In this document: in pieces, positions 1 to 9,009 of the stretch
How positions within the stretch are numbered: the first letter of the stretch is position 1
How the letters are laid out: each line of letters begins with the position of its first letter
From: Galliscardovia ingluviei
GTDB taxonomy: Bacteria; Actinomycetota; Actinomycetes; Actinomycetales; Bifidobacteriaceae
DNA: 64,000 nucleotides
Assembly (NCBI RefSeq): GCF_014635685.1
Contig: NZ_BMDH01000001.1
Coordinates: 961,963-1,025,962, forward strand
Direction of reading: 5' to 3'
Translations under genes and position numbers: made by a program
Notes under the pieces: generated by a model
The model's input: only the letters and a program-made list of their open reading frames with translations
The model's database searches: none
What the model was told of the DNA's origin: nothing

Positions 1-607
1 AACTATATGTACCTTGAGCATCAGTAGCCGTTTGTGCTGTTGGCGTATTGCGTAATTTCGCGCCTGTATGGTCTACCTGCCAGAGACTGAGCGTAATACC
101 CCCTATTGGAGCGTCTCGCCGAGCGCGAGCGGTACTCGCAGTGGACGCTGTATACTGCCCGTTACCGTCTTGATCCCAAAACACAGTGCCGGCAATACGA
201 GTGTTATCTGATGTATTAAGTGGTATACCTGTTTCGGTAGTGGTGTTGTCAGTAGTAGCATTATCGCTAGTAGTGTTATCTGGATTGGTATTATCCGTAT
301 TGGTATTCGCATTATCGGTTTCAGTATGATCAGTATCTGCACCTGTTACGTCATTAGCATTGGTACTCGTCTCCATATTAGTATCCGCATTATTCAAGTC
401 CGTAGCATCCGCACTGCCACTATGGGCATTACTGGTATCACTGTTGATATCAGTCACCGCATTCTCGTCAGTCGCACTGCTTAATGTACTAGAGATAGCT
501 GTGGCAGTTTCGACTGTTGGTGAAGGTATTGCCAAAGCATGAGGCGTTAGAGCAAATGCACAAACTATACCCAATACACCAACCACAGCTACACTACGCT
601 TGCTCAT
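1..607 (-). CDS. Surface protein with prealbumin-like (SdrD-B/Cna-B) domain, 3' end outside window
   Basis: The reading frame is open from an ATG at 607 to the left edge, so about 202 residues are seen and the C-terminus is missing. A purine-rich SD (GGGGGTGAGG) precedes the ATG. The first roughly 25 residues form a signal peptide (MSKRSVAVVGVLGIVCAFAL, then TPHALA). A long spacer rich in Thr, Asp, Asn and Ser follows. Then comes a domain starting RIAGTVFWDQDGNGQY and continuing through GGITLSLWQVD and TDAQGTYS, the pattern of SdrD-B/Cna-B prealbumin-like repeats of Gram-positive wall proteins. Its position directly downstream of the sortase and major pilin genes on the same strand suggests an accessory or tip pilin or a co-exported adhesin. 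An LPXTG-type signal would lie outside the window and is not seen. Confidence 0.75.
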   Translation of the reverse strand, partial: MSKRSVAVVGVLGIVCAFALTPHALAIPSPTVETATAISSTLSSATDENAVTDINSDTSNAHSGSADATDLNNADTNMETSTNANDVTGADTDHTETDNANTNTDNTNPDNTTSDNATTDNTTTETGIPLNTSDNTRIAGTVFWDQDGNGQYTASTASTARARRDAPIGGITLSLWQVDHTGAKLRNTPTAQTATDAQGTYS

Positions 608-730
608 ATCCTCACCCCCTTAACGCTCTTATCAAGCTCTGTTTTCACCTGCGACAAAATCTTCCCTTTACTAAACTTTGCCTTTACTAACCTTCCCCTT
701 TTCCTGACTTTGCCTTTTTCTTACATCTAC

Positions 731-1666
731 TTAACCCTCTACTTTACGTTCTTTTCGATGTTTCATAACAAATGCAATAACAAACAGCATAAACAGCAAC
801 CATGCAATAATGACTCCAATAATTAACCAGTACTGGGGATGTGCAGCAGGCACAGTATCCGGATTTGGCGCGGGCGGTATTCCTACTCGCTCTCCAGTGA
901 CTATCAGTCGTTTTGTATTTACCCCATATGGCGTGCACGTAAGCAGTGTTACCTCATCGCGCCCCGCAGTAATAGCAAAATGTGTGAAATCATCAGGTTC
1001 AATTATTTGAATATCACTTACCCGATAGCTTAGTAATGTGCCAAGTACCGTAATATAAAAATAATCTCCTTTGCGCGCCTGCCACATCGACAGCGCATCA
1101 AACATCAGACGGTCATACCCAGAATGGGCAGAAATCACTGCATGCGTATTACTACCACCTACCGGCAAGCTCGTGCCATATACATGTCCCGCTCCAGAGG
1201 ACAATACCGTATCTCCAGTGCCGTGGCGAATTGGTAGGTTAATACCAAGACGGGGATACCGAATGGTTGCCATCACTCCATCGTCTGGAATATCTAATTG
1301 ATGCTGATAATCGCTATCCGTCTGACTAAGCGTCACTCCACTACTTGCCCACGGATCTGAAACTTCCCCTAATGCTCGCGATCCGTGCTCAAAAAGTTTG
1401 GCGTTATAGGCGTGTGCCTCCCGTAGTTCGCGTTCAGTTTCTTGTTTCGCTAACTGCTCCACCGCAAGTGTGTGCTCATCAATAGCGCCGCTTTCTTGGT
1501 GTGCATTGATTACCATCAACATCAATGGTAAAGTAGCGAAAAGTACACTAAGGGTCAGCAGTAGTATGCCTGCGATCGCGGTACGTGAGAGCCCAGCATG
1601 GTGGCGTTGTTCAGCTGGCTGAGCATCTTGCACATGTTGTGCGATGCCTTGACGTTGGACTCTCAT
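731..1666 (-). CDS. srtC: Class C sortase (pilus polymerase)
   Basis: Membrane transpeptidase that joins pilin subunits by isopeptide bonds. The 311-residue protein has an N-terminal membrane segment (about 31-53) and a C-terminal one (about 279-301) followed by a basic tail, the two-helix topology of class C sortases. Catalytic His181 lies in ISAHSG, Cys244 in TLLTCTPYG, and the catalytic Arg is R253 in NTKRLIV. A DPW lid motif (104-106) precedes the barrel, as in pilin-specific sortases that occlude their own active site. SD GAGGAA sits 4 nt before the ATG. It lies between the major pilin gene (upstream) and a second surface-protein gene (downstream), all minus strand, so a pilus operon is likely. 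Confidence 0.9.
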   Translation of the reverse strand: MRVQRQGIAQHVQDAQPAEQRHHAGLSRTAIAGILLLTLSVLFATLPLMLMVINAHQESGAIDEHTLAVEQLAKQETERELREAHAYNAKLFEHGSRALGEVSDPWASSGVTLSQTDSDYQHQLDIPDDGVMATIRYPRLGINLPIRHGTGDTVLSSGAGHVYGTSLPVGGSNTHAVISAHSGYDRLMFDALSMWQARKGDYFYITVLGTLLSYRVSDIQIIEPDDFTHFAITAGRDEVTLLTCTPYGVNTKRLIVTGERVGIPPAPNPDTVPAAHPQYWLIIGVIIAWLLFMLFVIAFVMKHRKERKVEG

Positions 1667-1784
1667 CGTTCCTCGATATGTACCATGTATGAATGTGACA
1701 GTGTACTTGTAGTATTCCGTTAAGCAAACTACTGCACTAGCTGTGTGTGTACCGCACTAGCTGTGTGATGCAATAATTGCTTCC

Positions 1785-3707
1785 CTACTTAGTTTTGTTA
1801 GTTTTGCGATCGCGTTGCGATTTGACCAACAAAAGCACACCACCAATAGCAAACACTAATGCTGCAATAGCGTAGATTGCTAACCATGCTGCGCCGGTTT
1901 TTGGCATATCCAAAAGGTTATGCGCGTTAATCACCGTCGCATTATCAGCTGCTACTGTAACAAAATTATTGATATCTCCGGTTTCGTCTGCAATACTTGA
2001 CTGTGCGGCATCCAGTGGTTGCTCGTCCTTGGCAGTTTCCTCTGGAGTAGTGATTGTTAATGTAGTAGTAAAAGTTGGCAACATTAAACCGCCACCACCA
2101 AATGGTGACTTGGTTTCTGTCACCTTATATGTACCCTCACCGAGACCAGTAATGGTAAGCAGACCTGTAGTGGCTGGTGTTACTAGAGTTTGCGTAGTAG
2201 TTTTATCCGCCACTCCCTTTGATGCATCTGCCGCAATCTCAGTAGGGTCAGCAATGCGATAAGCACCGGTTGTAGACTTGACGAATGTCAGTTTGGTTTC
2301 TGTATTATCAGAATCTACTGCATATACTGCAAATTCAGCACCATTCAGCTTATCGCCCTTAATATCAGTTTTCGTTACTGTAAACTGACCCGTATATACA
2401 TTCACACTGCTTGAACTTGACTCTTCCAAGTCAGCAGGATTGTTCACATTGTGCGAATACTGCACAACTGCAGAATTAGTATTACCTGTCCCATCAATTA
2501 CCGCATCCTTGTCCAAATATGCGCTGAACGTGATGGTAATCGTGGCATCTACTGGGAAGAGTTGTTTATCATCGTCACTTTGCACAATGTTGGAATCTGG
2601 CTGCGCGGCAGTTGCTGTTGTACTTGGAGCCATATACCACGTCAGTAAGTTACTACTAGCAGTTGGCTCCACCAATATGTAGCCTTTTCCAGCACCCGCT
2701 TGTAGCGTTGTTGCGGATGATGCACCTGTAGCTTTCACCGTTGCTGTAGCAGAATTTGCTTTGTACGTCATGCCTGCAGGCAACGTATCTTTAATAAGCA
2801 ACTGGTAGTTTGTGGCATAGCCTGTCCAATTGGGCACTTGCGTGGTCAAAGTGAAGGTAATATCCTCGCCAATCGTGGCATTATCAGTACTTGCTGTTTT
2901 CGTAATAGTTACTTTTGTTGGCTTATAGACAACTTCACCTAAATCATAAGTGATGGTTTTGGTACCCGCTATGTCTGTTGGATCAGGTCGTACCAGCTTG
3001 GTTAATAGAGTGTCATCATTGTATACGCCGGTACCGTTAAACATCGGAATAGAAGCTTTATCTGTGCTAGCAGTATCGCCTGTGTTGGCTTCACTTTGAT
3101 CAAAAATCACATATGCGCCAGGCTTCACATTTTCTGTTGCCGCAGATCCATCATCGTTGGCCTTTAATGGGTATGACGTACCATCTACTGCACTAATACC
3201 CTTCATCTGCGTCATCAGTGCCGTCAAAAATGCACGTAGATTTGGCAAGTTCTTAGCATCGTTGTCAGCATATGGGTATGTGCTTGCCTGCAATAGGTGT
3301 GACACCACCCACGGCATAGGATCTGCAGCTTTATACGCTACTGGAACGGTGCTACTCGTATCAATCTTTGCAGCAGTAATAGCAGCATCAATTTGCGTAG
3401 CATACCCAGCATCTTTAATATCAAAACCAGTAATATTCGTGCCATCAGTACGCACTTGTGTATAGTCACCCAAACGGAATGCTACAAGAGTATGTCCACG
3501 CAAATCCTCAGTCGGCTTTTGCTCACTATCTACTGGTGCTTTAACAGTCAGCGGTACTGGCTTATCTAAATCGGCGCTACTTATCAGTTTTTGTGTCGCA
3601 GTATCTGCATATGCAGTACGTACATTGGTAATTATTGGCAATATCGCCATCGCTAGGACTGCAATACTAGCAATAACTGCAATCCCATACTTCGCTAAGC
3701 GTTGCAT
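1785..3707 (-). CDS. Major pilin subunit (FimA-type, sortase-anchored)
   Basis: About 640 residues. I place the start at the ATG at 3707, because the SD GAGGAAGGGG is 6 nt upstream; the longer frame from a TTG at 3725 would include the SD itself. Domains in order: a signal peptide (KYGIAVIASIAVLAMAILP, cleavage near AYADT), an N-terminal pilin domain with Thr-rich sequence, a central isopeptide-type domain beginning VTITKTASTDNATIGEDI, and a C-terminal Cna-B-like domain with the E-box YKVTETKSPFGG. The sorting signal is MPKTG, followed by a hydrophobic stretch and a basic tail (KSQRDRKTNKTK). A canonical VYPKN pilin motif is not obvious; the nearest is VVYKPTK. The substrate relationship to the sortase at 731-1666 is inferred from adjacency and domain content. 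Confidence 0.88.
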   Translation of the reverse strand: MQRLAKYGIAVIASIAVLAMAILPIITNVRTAYADTATQKLISSADLDKPVPLTVKAPVDSEQKPTEDLRGHTLVAFRLGDYTQVRTDGTNITGFDIKDAGYATQIDAAITAAKIDTSSTVPVAYKAADPMPWVVSHLLQASTYPYADNDAKNLPNLRAFLTALMTQMKGISAVDGTSYPLKANDDGSAATENVKPGAYVIFDQSEANTGDTASTDKASIPMFNGTGVYNDDTLLTKLVRPDPTDIAGTKTITYDLGEVVYKPTKVTITKTASTDNATIGEDITFTLTTQVPNWTGYATNYQLLIKDTLPAGMTYKANSATATVKATGASSATTLQAGAGKGYILVEPTASSNLLTWYMAPSTTATAAQPDSNIVQSDDDKQLFPVDATITITFSAYLDKDAVIDGTGNTNSAVVQYSHNVNNPADLEESSSSSVNVYTGQFTVTKTDIKGDKLNGAEFAVYAVDSDNTETKLTFVKSTTGAYRIADPTEIAADASKGVADKTTTQTLVTPATTGLLTITGLGEGTYKVTETKSPFGGGGLMLPTFTTTLTITTPEETAKDEQPLDAAQSSIADETGDINNFVTVAADNATVINAHNLLDMPKTGAAWLAIYAIAALVFAIGGVLLLVKSQRDRKTNKTK

Positions 3708-3713
3708 GGCATG

Positions 3714-3810
3714 CCCCTTCCTCAAAACTACTTCATAGTTTTACGCCTCGGGAAGGGTGCAGCCTCGGTGAACCCACTCATCGGAGCAGATGTGCATCTT
3801 CCACTGAGGC
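3714..3810 (-). promoter_or_regulatory. Structured 5' leader of the pilin gene
   Basis: On the minus strand the SD (3723-3714) is directly preceded by a perfect 7-bp hairpin, AAAACTA-tgaag-TAGTTTT (3742-3724). Further upstream, GCCTC (3810-3806) can pair with either of two GAGGC copies (3766-3762 or 3749-3745), giving two mutually exclusive folds. No known riboswitch class was recognised. This may control pilin translation, but no mechanism is shown. Confidence 0.35.
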
Positions 3811-3895
3811 ATATCTACTCCTATTGTAATCCAGAAAACTACAAAACATGGGATGGCTCGCTACTCATTTTCGGCGTGTCTATAATGACACTATT

Positions 3896-4813
3896 TCACT
3901 CCATAGCATCCCGATCAGCAGTTGCTTGACCGGTAATAATAGCACCTGTCACCTCATCATAGAGATTCTTAAAGCCTTGAGGCGTAGAAGCCGGCAATAC
4001 CACCGTCTTTGCGTTATTCGATTCTGACATCGAGCGCATCACATCAAGATACTGATTAAACATCACAATCTGATTGACTTCACTAATTGACATGCCAACA
4101 TCTTGCAAACTCTTAATCTGATCGACAATGCCATTAGCAATTTCTCTACGATAATTCGCTTGTCCTTCACCCTGCAAACGCACTTTCTCAGCATCAGCCT
4201 GTGCTTGCGTTTCAATAGCAATACGCTGTGCCTCAGCACGCTGACGGGTAGCCTCTTTTTCGCGTTGCGCGGCGTTAATAGAATCCATAGCCTGCTTAAC
4301 TTGATTGGAAGGATCAATGGCAGTAATCAACGTCTTAACTACAGTAAAGCCAAAGCGCTGCATTTCATTGCCCACGGTCTGCTGCACATCAAGCGCAACA
4401 TTATCTTTACGAGCAAAGGCATCATCAAGTGTTAATGCAGGAATAGCAGAACGCAGCGCATCCTCCATATAGCTTCGTAGCTGCGCTTGAGGATTTTGCA
4501 ATTCATAGTATGCTACTGCCACATTATTCACATCAACTCTGAACTGTGTACTGGCAATTACCGTTACAAACACATTATCAAGTGTTTTCGTCTCTAATTT
4601 GACATCAAGCTGATTGACGCGCAAATTCATTTTTTGCGCAATGCGATCAATAAACGGAATTTTGAAATGCAAACCTGCTACAGAAACGGTATGGAATTTA
4701 CCCAGACGCTCAATTACATACGCATTTTGCTGAGGCACAATATAGAGACCTAATACCAGCAATACTACCAACACTAGGATGAACAACAGCCCTAAAACTC
4801 CTAAACCGTCCAT
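3896..4813 (-). CDS. SPFH/band-7 (stomatin-prohibitin) membrane protein
   Basis: 305 residues. One N-terminal membrane helix (LLFILVLVVLLVLGLYIV) is followed by the SPFH core beginning PQQNAYVIERLGKF, through GLHFKIPFID and RVNQLDVKLETKTLDN. A long Ala/Glu/Gln-rich helix follows (AAQREKEATRQRAEAQRIAI), expected to form a coiled coil, then a short C-terminal part. This is the organisation of QmcA/HflK/stomatin-like scaffold proteins that assemble in membrane microdomains and often associate with membrane proteases. No NfeD partner gene is adjacent. The gene is divergent from the copper protein at 4912 and lies just upstream of the pilin gene on the same strand. SD is weak (GGGAG region before the ATG). 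Confidence 0.87.
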   Translation of the reverse strand: MDGLGVLGLLFILVLVVLLVLGLYIVPQQNAYVIERLGKFHTVSVAGLHFKIPFIDRIAQKMNLRVNQLDVKLETKTLDNVFVTVIASTQFRVDVNNVAVAYYELQNPQAQLRSYMEDALRSAIPALTLDDAFARKDNVALDVQQTVGNEMQRFGFTVVKTLITAIDPSNQVKQAMDSINAAQREKEATRQRAEAQRIAIETQAQADAEKVRLQGEGQANYRREIANGIVDQIKSLQDVGMSISEVNQIVMFNQYLDVMRSMSESNNAKTVVLPASTPQGFKNLYDEVTGAIITGQATADRDAME

Positions 4814-4911
4814 TATTACTCCCTACACGAAGCACTCTTGAAACTTTACCAACTCCCTGTAAGCTGGTAAGCATATTCAAGTACCGATACATACCAGTAT
4901 AGCGAGCGCAT

Positions 4912-7857
4912 ATGGCACAGCAAGATTCTAAAAATACTCATCTCTCAGACACTGCAACAGCGAGCAACGCTAGCAACTCTAGCAACAGCGGTATGCGTCA
5001 GTCAGGTAAGCAACTACCGCTGCCAAAAGCACGTATTGTGCTGCTTATTATTGCAGCATTGTCCATGCTGGTAAGTGTATGTGGCGCTATTGTGCGATCA
5101 AATTTACAAGGTTCGTGGCTCGCTTTGCCTTCGCCGCTTCCCGATATGCATGGAGCACTTATGGTGTTTGGATTCCTTGGCGGCGCTATTGGATTAGAAC
5201 GTGCTGTGGCGTGGCGTGCCGGCAGTAGCACACATCCTGTATGGGGATTTGCTGTGCCTCTATTTGCTGTGTTTGGCACCATAAGCGTAGGGGTGACTAC
5301 AGCAATTGGTCGTGCACCACTAGGCAGAGCAAGTCTTATTCCGGGCGCACTGTGGGCTATTGCTATGCTCATCCTGTGTGCTGTATATGTCGGAGTGTGG
5401 ACTCGTCAGCGGTCGCATGCGGTAGTTATCCAGTTCTTAGGTGCTGCAGTTGGAGCAGCAGGTGCAGCACTCTGGGCGTGTGGTCTTGATGCCGATATAC
5501 TCAGCCCTTGGTGGCTGATGTTTCTTGTGCTAACTATTATTGGCGAGCGCCTCGAACTAGCTCATGCGGCTTTCGTGGGACCGTTAGTTCGTCCTGCGCT
5601 GATTACTGCCACTGTCGCAACAGTGCTGTGTTTGCCTGTATCTTTGGTATGGCCACTGGTTGGCTATCCGCTGTTAGCACTGTGTTTTGCTGCTCTGCTA
5701 GTGCTGATGTTTACCTATGATACTGCTCGCAAAACATGGCGTGCTGGCGGTGTAACCGGTTTTATGGGCATATCCATGCTGAGCGCATACGCTTGGGGAT
5801 TGGTGGCATGCTGTATCTGGCTATTCGTACCGTATGGCGGTTTAGGTGCCGATGGTCTATGGTGGGATTTGGCTGTACATGCCTTAGCTCTTGGATTCAT
5901 TATGGCTATGGTTGTAGCACACGTATGCGTGATTGTACCTTCAATTATTCGTCGCGCTATGCCGTTTCATCCAGTGTTGTGGACACCATTATGCGTATTT
6001 CAGCTTGGTTTACTACTCCGTGCGCTTGGCACCGTGCGGCAAGAGGATCACATTTGGCAATTAGGTGATGCCATAACCATTGTCGGTATGCTCACCCTTA
6101 TGGCATCAGTTATTACTATGATTAGCCTTGTGACACTACGCAGGCGCAAACGTATTGCCAGCCGTACTGCATCACAGACACAGCCACAATTACAAACACA
6201 TTCTTTGCAACAAACACAATCCAAACAACAAATAGATGTCAAGCAGAAGCAGCAACACCAATTACAGAATAAGCAGCAATCTATCCGCAGCACAATCTTA
6301 AGACCGCAGCCTCATGATCCTTTTGTGCCAGATCTTAAGCGCCACACCAAGCGCAGCGCATCGCTGCCAGCAGCTCAAACTCGCGGACTTGCACCTTTAC
6401 CTTATATCAGTGCTGTGGTGTGTATAGTGCTTGTTGCCACAGTTGGTGTTATTGGCACCCATCCTACTTGGGCTATGAGCGCTGATGAAATCAGTAGCAC
6501 CAGAGCACAGCAATCTGCTTCACATGCTGATGCATCTTCGAATAGTTCAGACGCTGCATCGCTATCCTCTGCTGTTACGCCAACAGGACACACCACCACT
6601 GTGCAAATCGGTGTTGATGGTATGGCGTTTACGCCTAATAATATTGAAGTGCCGGCTGGAGATACCTTGATTATTGAATTTACTAATTCTGGTGATCAGA
6701 TTCATGATTTGGTACTGGATAATGGTGTCTCTTCTGGTCGCATATCCGCTGGAAAACACACCACCATGCAAGTAGGCGTACTATCGCGCTCTATGGAGGG
6801 TTGGTGCTCTATCGCAGGGCATCGTCAAATGGGGATGACATTGCATATTGAAGCCACAGGAGCACCAGCCGACGCAGCATCTCAAACCCACACACAACAT
6901 AGCGGCAGCACTCATACGAACAGCAGCATCTCAAGTGCAATCCCTAGCGTATCCAGCGCTGATCTTGCAGCTCAAGCAAAAACTGAGCAAGCATATCATG
7001 CCGCAATGCCAGCATATACGGGTGGCGATCGCAATACAACTGTGCGTAAAGCCACCTTCGATATCAGCAAAGGTATGCAGCAGATTACCAAAAATCTTTC
7101 ACGAGAAGTGTGGATGTTTGGTGGTTCTCAGCCCGGCCCAGTGTTGCGTGGAAAAGTTGGCGATACTTTTGAAATTACACTAGTCAATAACTCCGATATG
7201 GATCACTCCATTGATTTTCATGCAGGAGATGATGCCGTACCTAATATTGCGATGACTACTATTGCTCCTGGCAAAAGCTTCGTCTACAGGTTTACTGCTG
7301 CCAGAAGTGGTATTTGGATGTATCACTGCTCGTCAAGCCCTATGAGCCTACATATTGCGAACGGCATGACTGGCGCAGTCATTGTTGAGCCTGCAGAACC
7401 ACTGCCAGCAGTTGATGCTGAATACGTGTTAGTTGAGTCTGAACAGTATTTAGGTGCTGATGAGTCTAGTGCTGACGCCAATAAAATTGCTACGTTAAAC
7501 CCTGACATCGTAGCGTTTAACGGGCGTGCGTTCCAATATGATGCCCATCCCCTGACCATGCCAGCTGGTGGTACCGCACGATTTTGGGTATTAAATGCTG
7601 GACCGAATGTACCATTATCATTCCATATTGTCGGCGCTCAGTTTGCAACTGTCTGGACCGAGGGACATTACACTGTGCGCAATAATACGGATGTGGTAAC
7701 TGGAGAGGGTCCAACTGGTTCTCAAGCAGTATCATTCTTACCAGCACAGGGTGGTTTTGTGGAAGTGAGTATCCCTAAGCAAGGCAACTATCCTATTGTG
7801 AATCATGTGATGAGTTTTGCCGAACGCGGTGCTCATGGGATCCTGCGAGTAGAGTAG
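4912..7857 (+). CDS. Membrane-anchored cupredoxin/NirK-like multicopper fusion protein
   Basis: 981 residues in three parts. Residues about 40-420 are a multi-helix membrane domain (MHGALMVFGFLGGAIGLERA near its start), followed by a Gln/Thr-rich linker and another membrane segment near 500-525. Residues about 558-655 form a blue-copper domain with ligands H598, C632, H637 and M640 or M642. Residues about 690-981 form a two-cupredoxin module like copper nitrite reductase. H765 with D768 and H770 in DHSIDFH, then H805-C806 with H814 and M819, give a complete type-1 site and two type-2 ligands; H965 in VNH is the third. The residue aligned with the second catalytic His of NirK (GGHGD) is Gln910 (VGAQF). 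Role could be nitrite/NO chemistry or another copper redox reaction at the cell surface, with the blue-copper domain as built-in electron carrier. No strong SD; a leaderless start is possible. Confidence 0.82.
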   Translation: MAQQDSKNTHLSDTATASNASNSSNSGMRQSGKQLPLPKARIVLLIIAALSMLVSVCGAIVRSNLQGSWLALPSPLPDMHGALMVFGFLGGAIGLERAVAWRAGSSTHPVWGFAVPLFAVFGTISVGVTTAIGRAPLGRASLIPGALWAIAMLILCAVYVGVWTRQRSHAVVIQFLGAAVGAAGAALWACGLDADILSPWWLMFLVLTIIGERLELAHAAFVGPLVRPALITATVATVLCLPVSLVWPLVGYPLLALCFAALLVLMFTYDTARKTWRAGGVTGFMGISMLSAYAWGLVACCIWLFVPYGGLGADGLWWDLAVHALALGFIMAMVVAHVCVIVPSIIRRAMPFHPVLWTPLCVFQLGLLLRALGTVRQEDHIWQLGDAITIVGMLTLMASVITMISLVTLRRRKRIASRTASQTQPQLQTHSLQQTQSKQQIDVKQKQQHQLQNKQQSIRSTILRPQPHDPFVPDLKRHTKRSASLPAAQTRGLAPLPYISAVVCIVLVATVGVIGTHPTWAMSADEISSTRAQQSASHADASSNSSDAASLSSAVTPTGHTTTVQIGVDGMAFTPNNIEVPAGDTLIIEFTNSGDQIHDLVLDNGVSSGRISAGKHTTMQVGVLSRSMEGWCSIAGHRQMGMTLHIEATGAPADAASQTHTQHSGSTHTNSSISSAIPSVSSADLAAQAKTEQAYHAAMPAYTGGDRNTTVRKATFDISKGMQQITKNLSREVWMFGGSQPGPVLRGKVGDTFEITLVNNSDMDHSIDFHAGDDAVPNIAMTTIAPGKSFVYRFTAARSGIWMYHCSSSPMSLHIANGMTGAVIVEPAEPLPAVDAEYVLVESEQYLGADESSADANKIATLNPDIVAFNGRAFQYDAHPLTMPAGGTARFWVLNAGPNVPLSFHIVGAQFATVWTEGHYTVRNNTDVVTGEGPTGSQAVSFLPAQGGFVEVSIPKQGNYPIVNHVMSFAERGAHGILRVE

Positions 7858-7975
7858 GTGCTCTTTTCACAAATTGATAAAATTGAACAATAATATTATT
7901 ACATTTGCAAGGTCTGTAAAAAGAAATACGAAATCACAAACAGGCAATTTCTATTTTGATACTCTGGAGATGTCA

Positions 7976-8008
7976 ATGGAGACAATAGTAGAATCGAGCA
8001 AATCATGA
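7976..8008 (+). promoter_or_regulatory. Short upstream ORF coupled to the amidase start
   Basis: A 10-codon frame (METIVESSKS) starts at ATG 7976, 6 nt after an SD-like GGAG, and ends in a TGA that overlaps the amidase ATG as ATGA (8005-8008). The amidase itself has no good SD, so translation by re-initiation from this minicistron is plausible. It is read from sequence only. Confidence 0.4.
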
Positions 8009-9009
8009 GTACCCCTTCTAAGGGTCTTTCTCTAACCCTTGTTTCAGTTATCCTTTGTACTCTAACCATTCCAGCTGCGAATGCAGCCGAGGAAGTCTCT
8101 ACCGATATTTCCCAGTTTGAGATGTCGAAGCACTATACCAAATTCCAAGGAAAGACTTTTGCACTTCTGGATACGTTTTCAGACCCAGAGGGTGTGAAAA
8201 AAATCATTGCAGGTCAAAACAAAGATGTTCTTTCTTCCATTCAAGCAAAGTATTCACTTTCCGGACTAACGCAGGAGAACGCAACCTTGTATAAGGATGC
8301 AATATACGATGCAGCTCTGGATGGAAATCCAGATATCAATAACTTGCTTGTGTTCCTTGACTATTATGAAAATAAACAAGAAAATCTTGAGATAGAGCAG
8401 CAACTACAGCAAATTAACGCTTTGGTTGATACTGGTCAAGCCTCCAGCGCTGAAGGTATCAGTCTAGCTAAAATGATTGTTCCAACTAAGGAAGAGAACG
8501 ATAATAGCAGACCTGTGTACCCAGATCGAGCACCATCATTGAATCTCAATGCTGCAAGAGAGTATGCTCGAAGATATGCAGTCACCCCAAATAGTAAATA
8601 TGGAGTTGAGCATAGAAAATATTTCTTCGAAGCTGATTGCACGAACTTTGCATCACAAATACTCTATGCAGGTGGCGTTGCTATGCAAGTATATGATAAT
8701 GAAGCAATGGGATGGTGGTGGAAATCACAAACTTCACGATCCATTTCATGGAGAAGTGCAAATACATTCAAGAACTATATGGGAAGCGGTTTTAACACAA
8801 GAGATTGGGGGACGCTTTTTAAAAATGTCCAGGCTGGCGACTTCCTAGGTCTTGATAACGGCAATGACGGTATAGTCGATCATATAGGATTTGTATTTGC
8901 TGTTAACACAACATACGGAATTAGAATTGCGCAACATACAAAAAACTATTTAGATTGGAATGGAGGCTGGCCTACAGCAGGAGGACGATATTATCGTGTC
9001 AGAAGATAA
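8005..9009 (+). CDS. Secreted amidase-domain protein (Amidase_6-like)
   Basis: 334 residues. A signal peptide (LSLTLVSVILCTLTIPAANA) is followed by an uncharacterised, mostly helical N-terminal region of about 140 residues. The C-terminal domain (from about 175, NAAREYARRYA) carries ADCTNFASQ with the presumed nucleophile Cys, then DHIGFVFAV with the presumed catalytic His, and IAQHTKNY near the end. This set matches the putative amidase domain family found in secreted Gram-positive cell-wall or peptide hydrolases. The likely substrate is peptidoglycan or a surface peptide, but that is inferred. The gene overlaps the next one by 14 bp. Codon use looks more AT-rich than the flanking housekeeping genes. 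Confidence 0.78.
   Translation: MSTPSKGLSLTLVSVILCTLTIPAANAAEEVSTDISQFEMSKHYTKFQGKTFALLDTFSDPEGVKKIIAGQNKDVLSSIQAKYSLSGLTQENATLYKDAIYDAALDGNPDINNLLVFLDYYENKQENLEIEQQLQQINALVDTGQASSAEGISLAKMIVPTKEENDNSRPVYPDRAPSLNLNAAREYARRYAVTPNSKYGVEHRKYFFEADCTNFASQILYAGGVAMQVYDNEAMGWWWKSQTSRSISWRSANTFKNYMGSGFNTRDWGTLFKNVQAGDFLGLDNGNDGIVDHIGFVFAVNTTYGIRIAQHTKNYLDWNGGWPTAGGRYYRVRR

Noticed and set aside
3745..3810. Small SRP RNA or known riboswitch
   Set aside because: The plus strand has a GGTGAACCCA word like SRP RNA, but the conserved GGAAGG tetraloop region is missing; the minus-strand CCGATGAG word resembles a hammerhead core but lacks the GAAA partner.
3889..3894. Terminator from the palindrome GTGTC-TATAAT-GACAC (about 3877-3892)
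   Set aside because: The stem is only 5 bp and no T-run follows on either strand, so I did not list it as a terminator.
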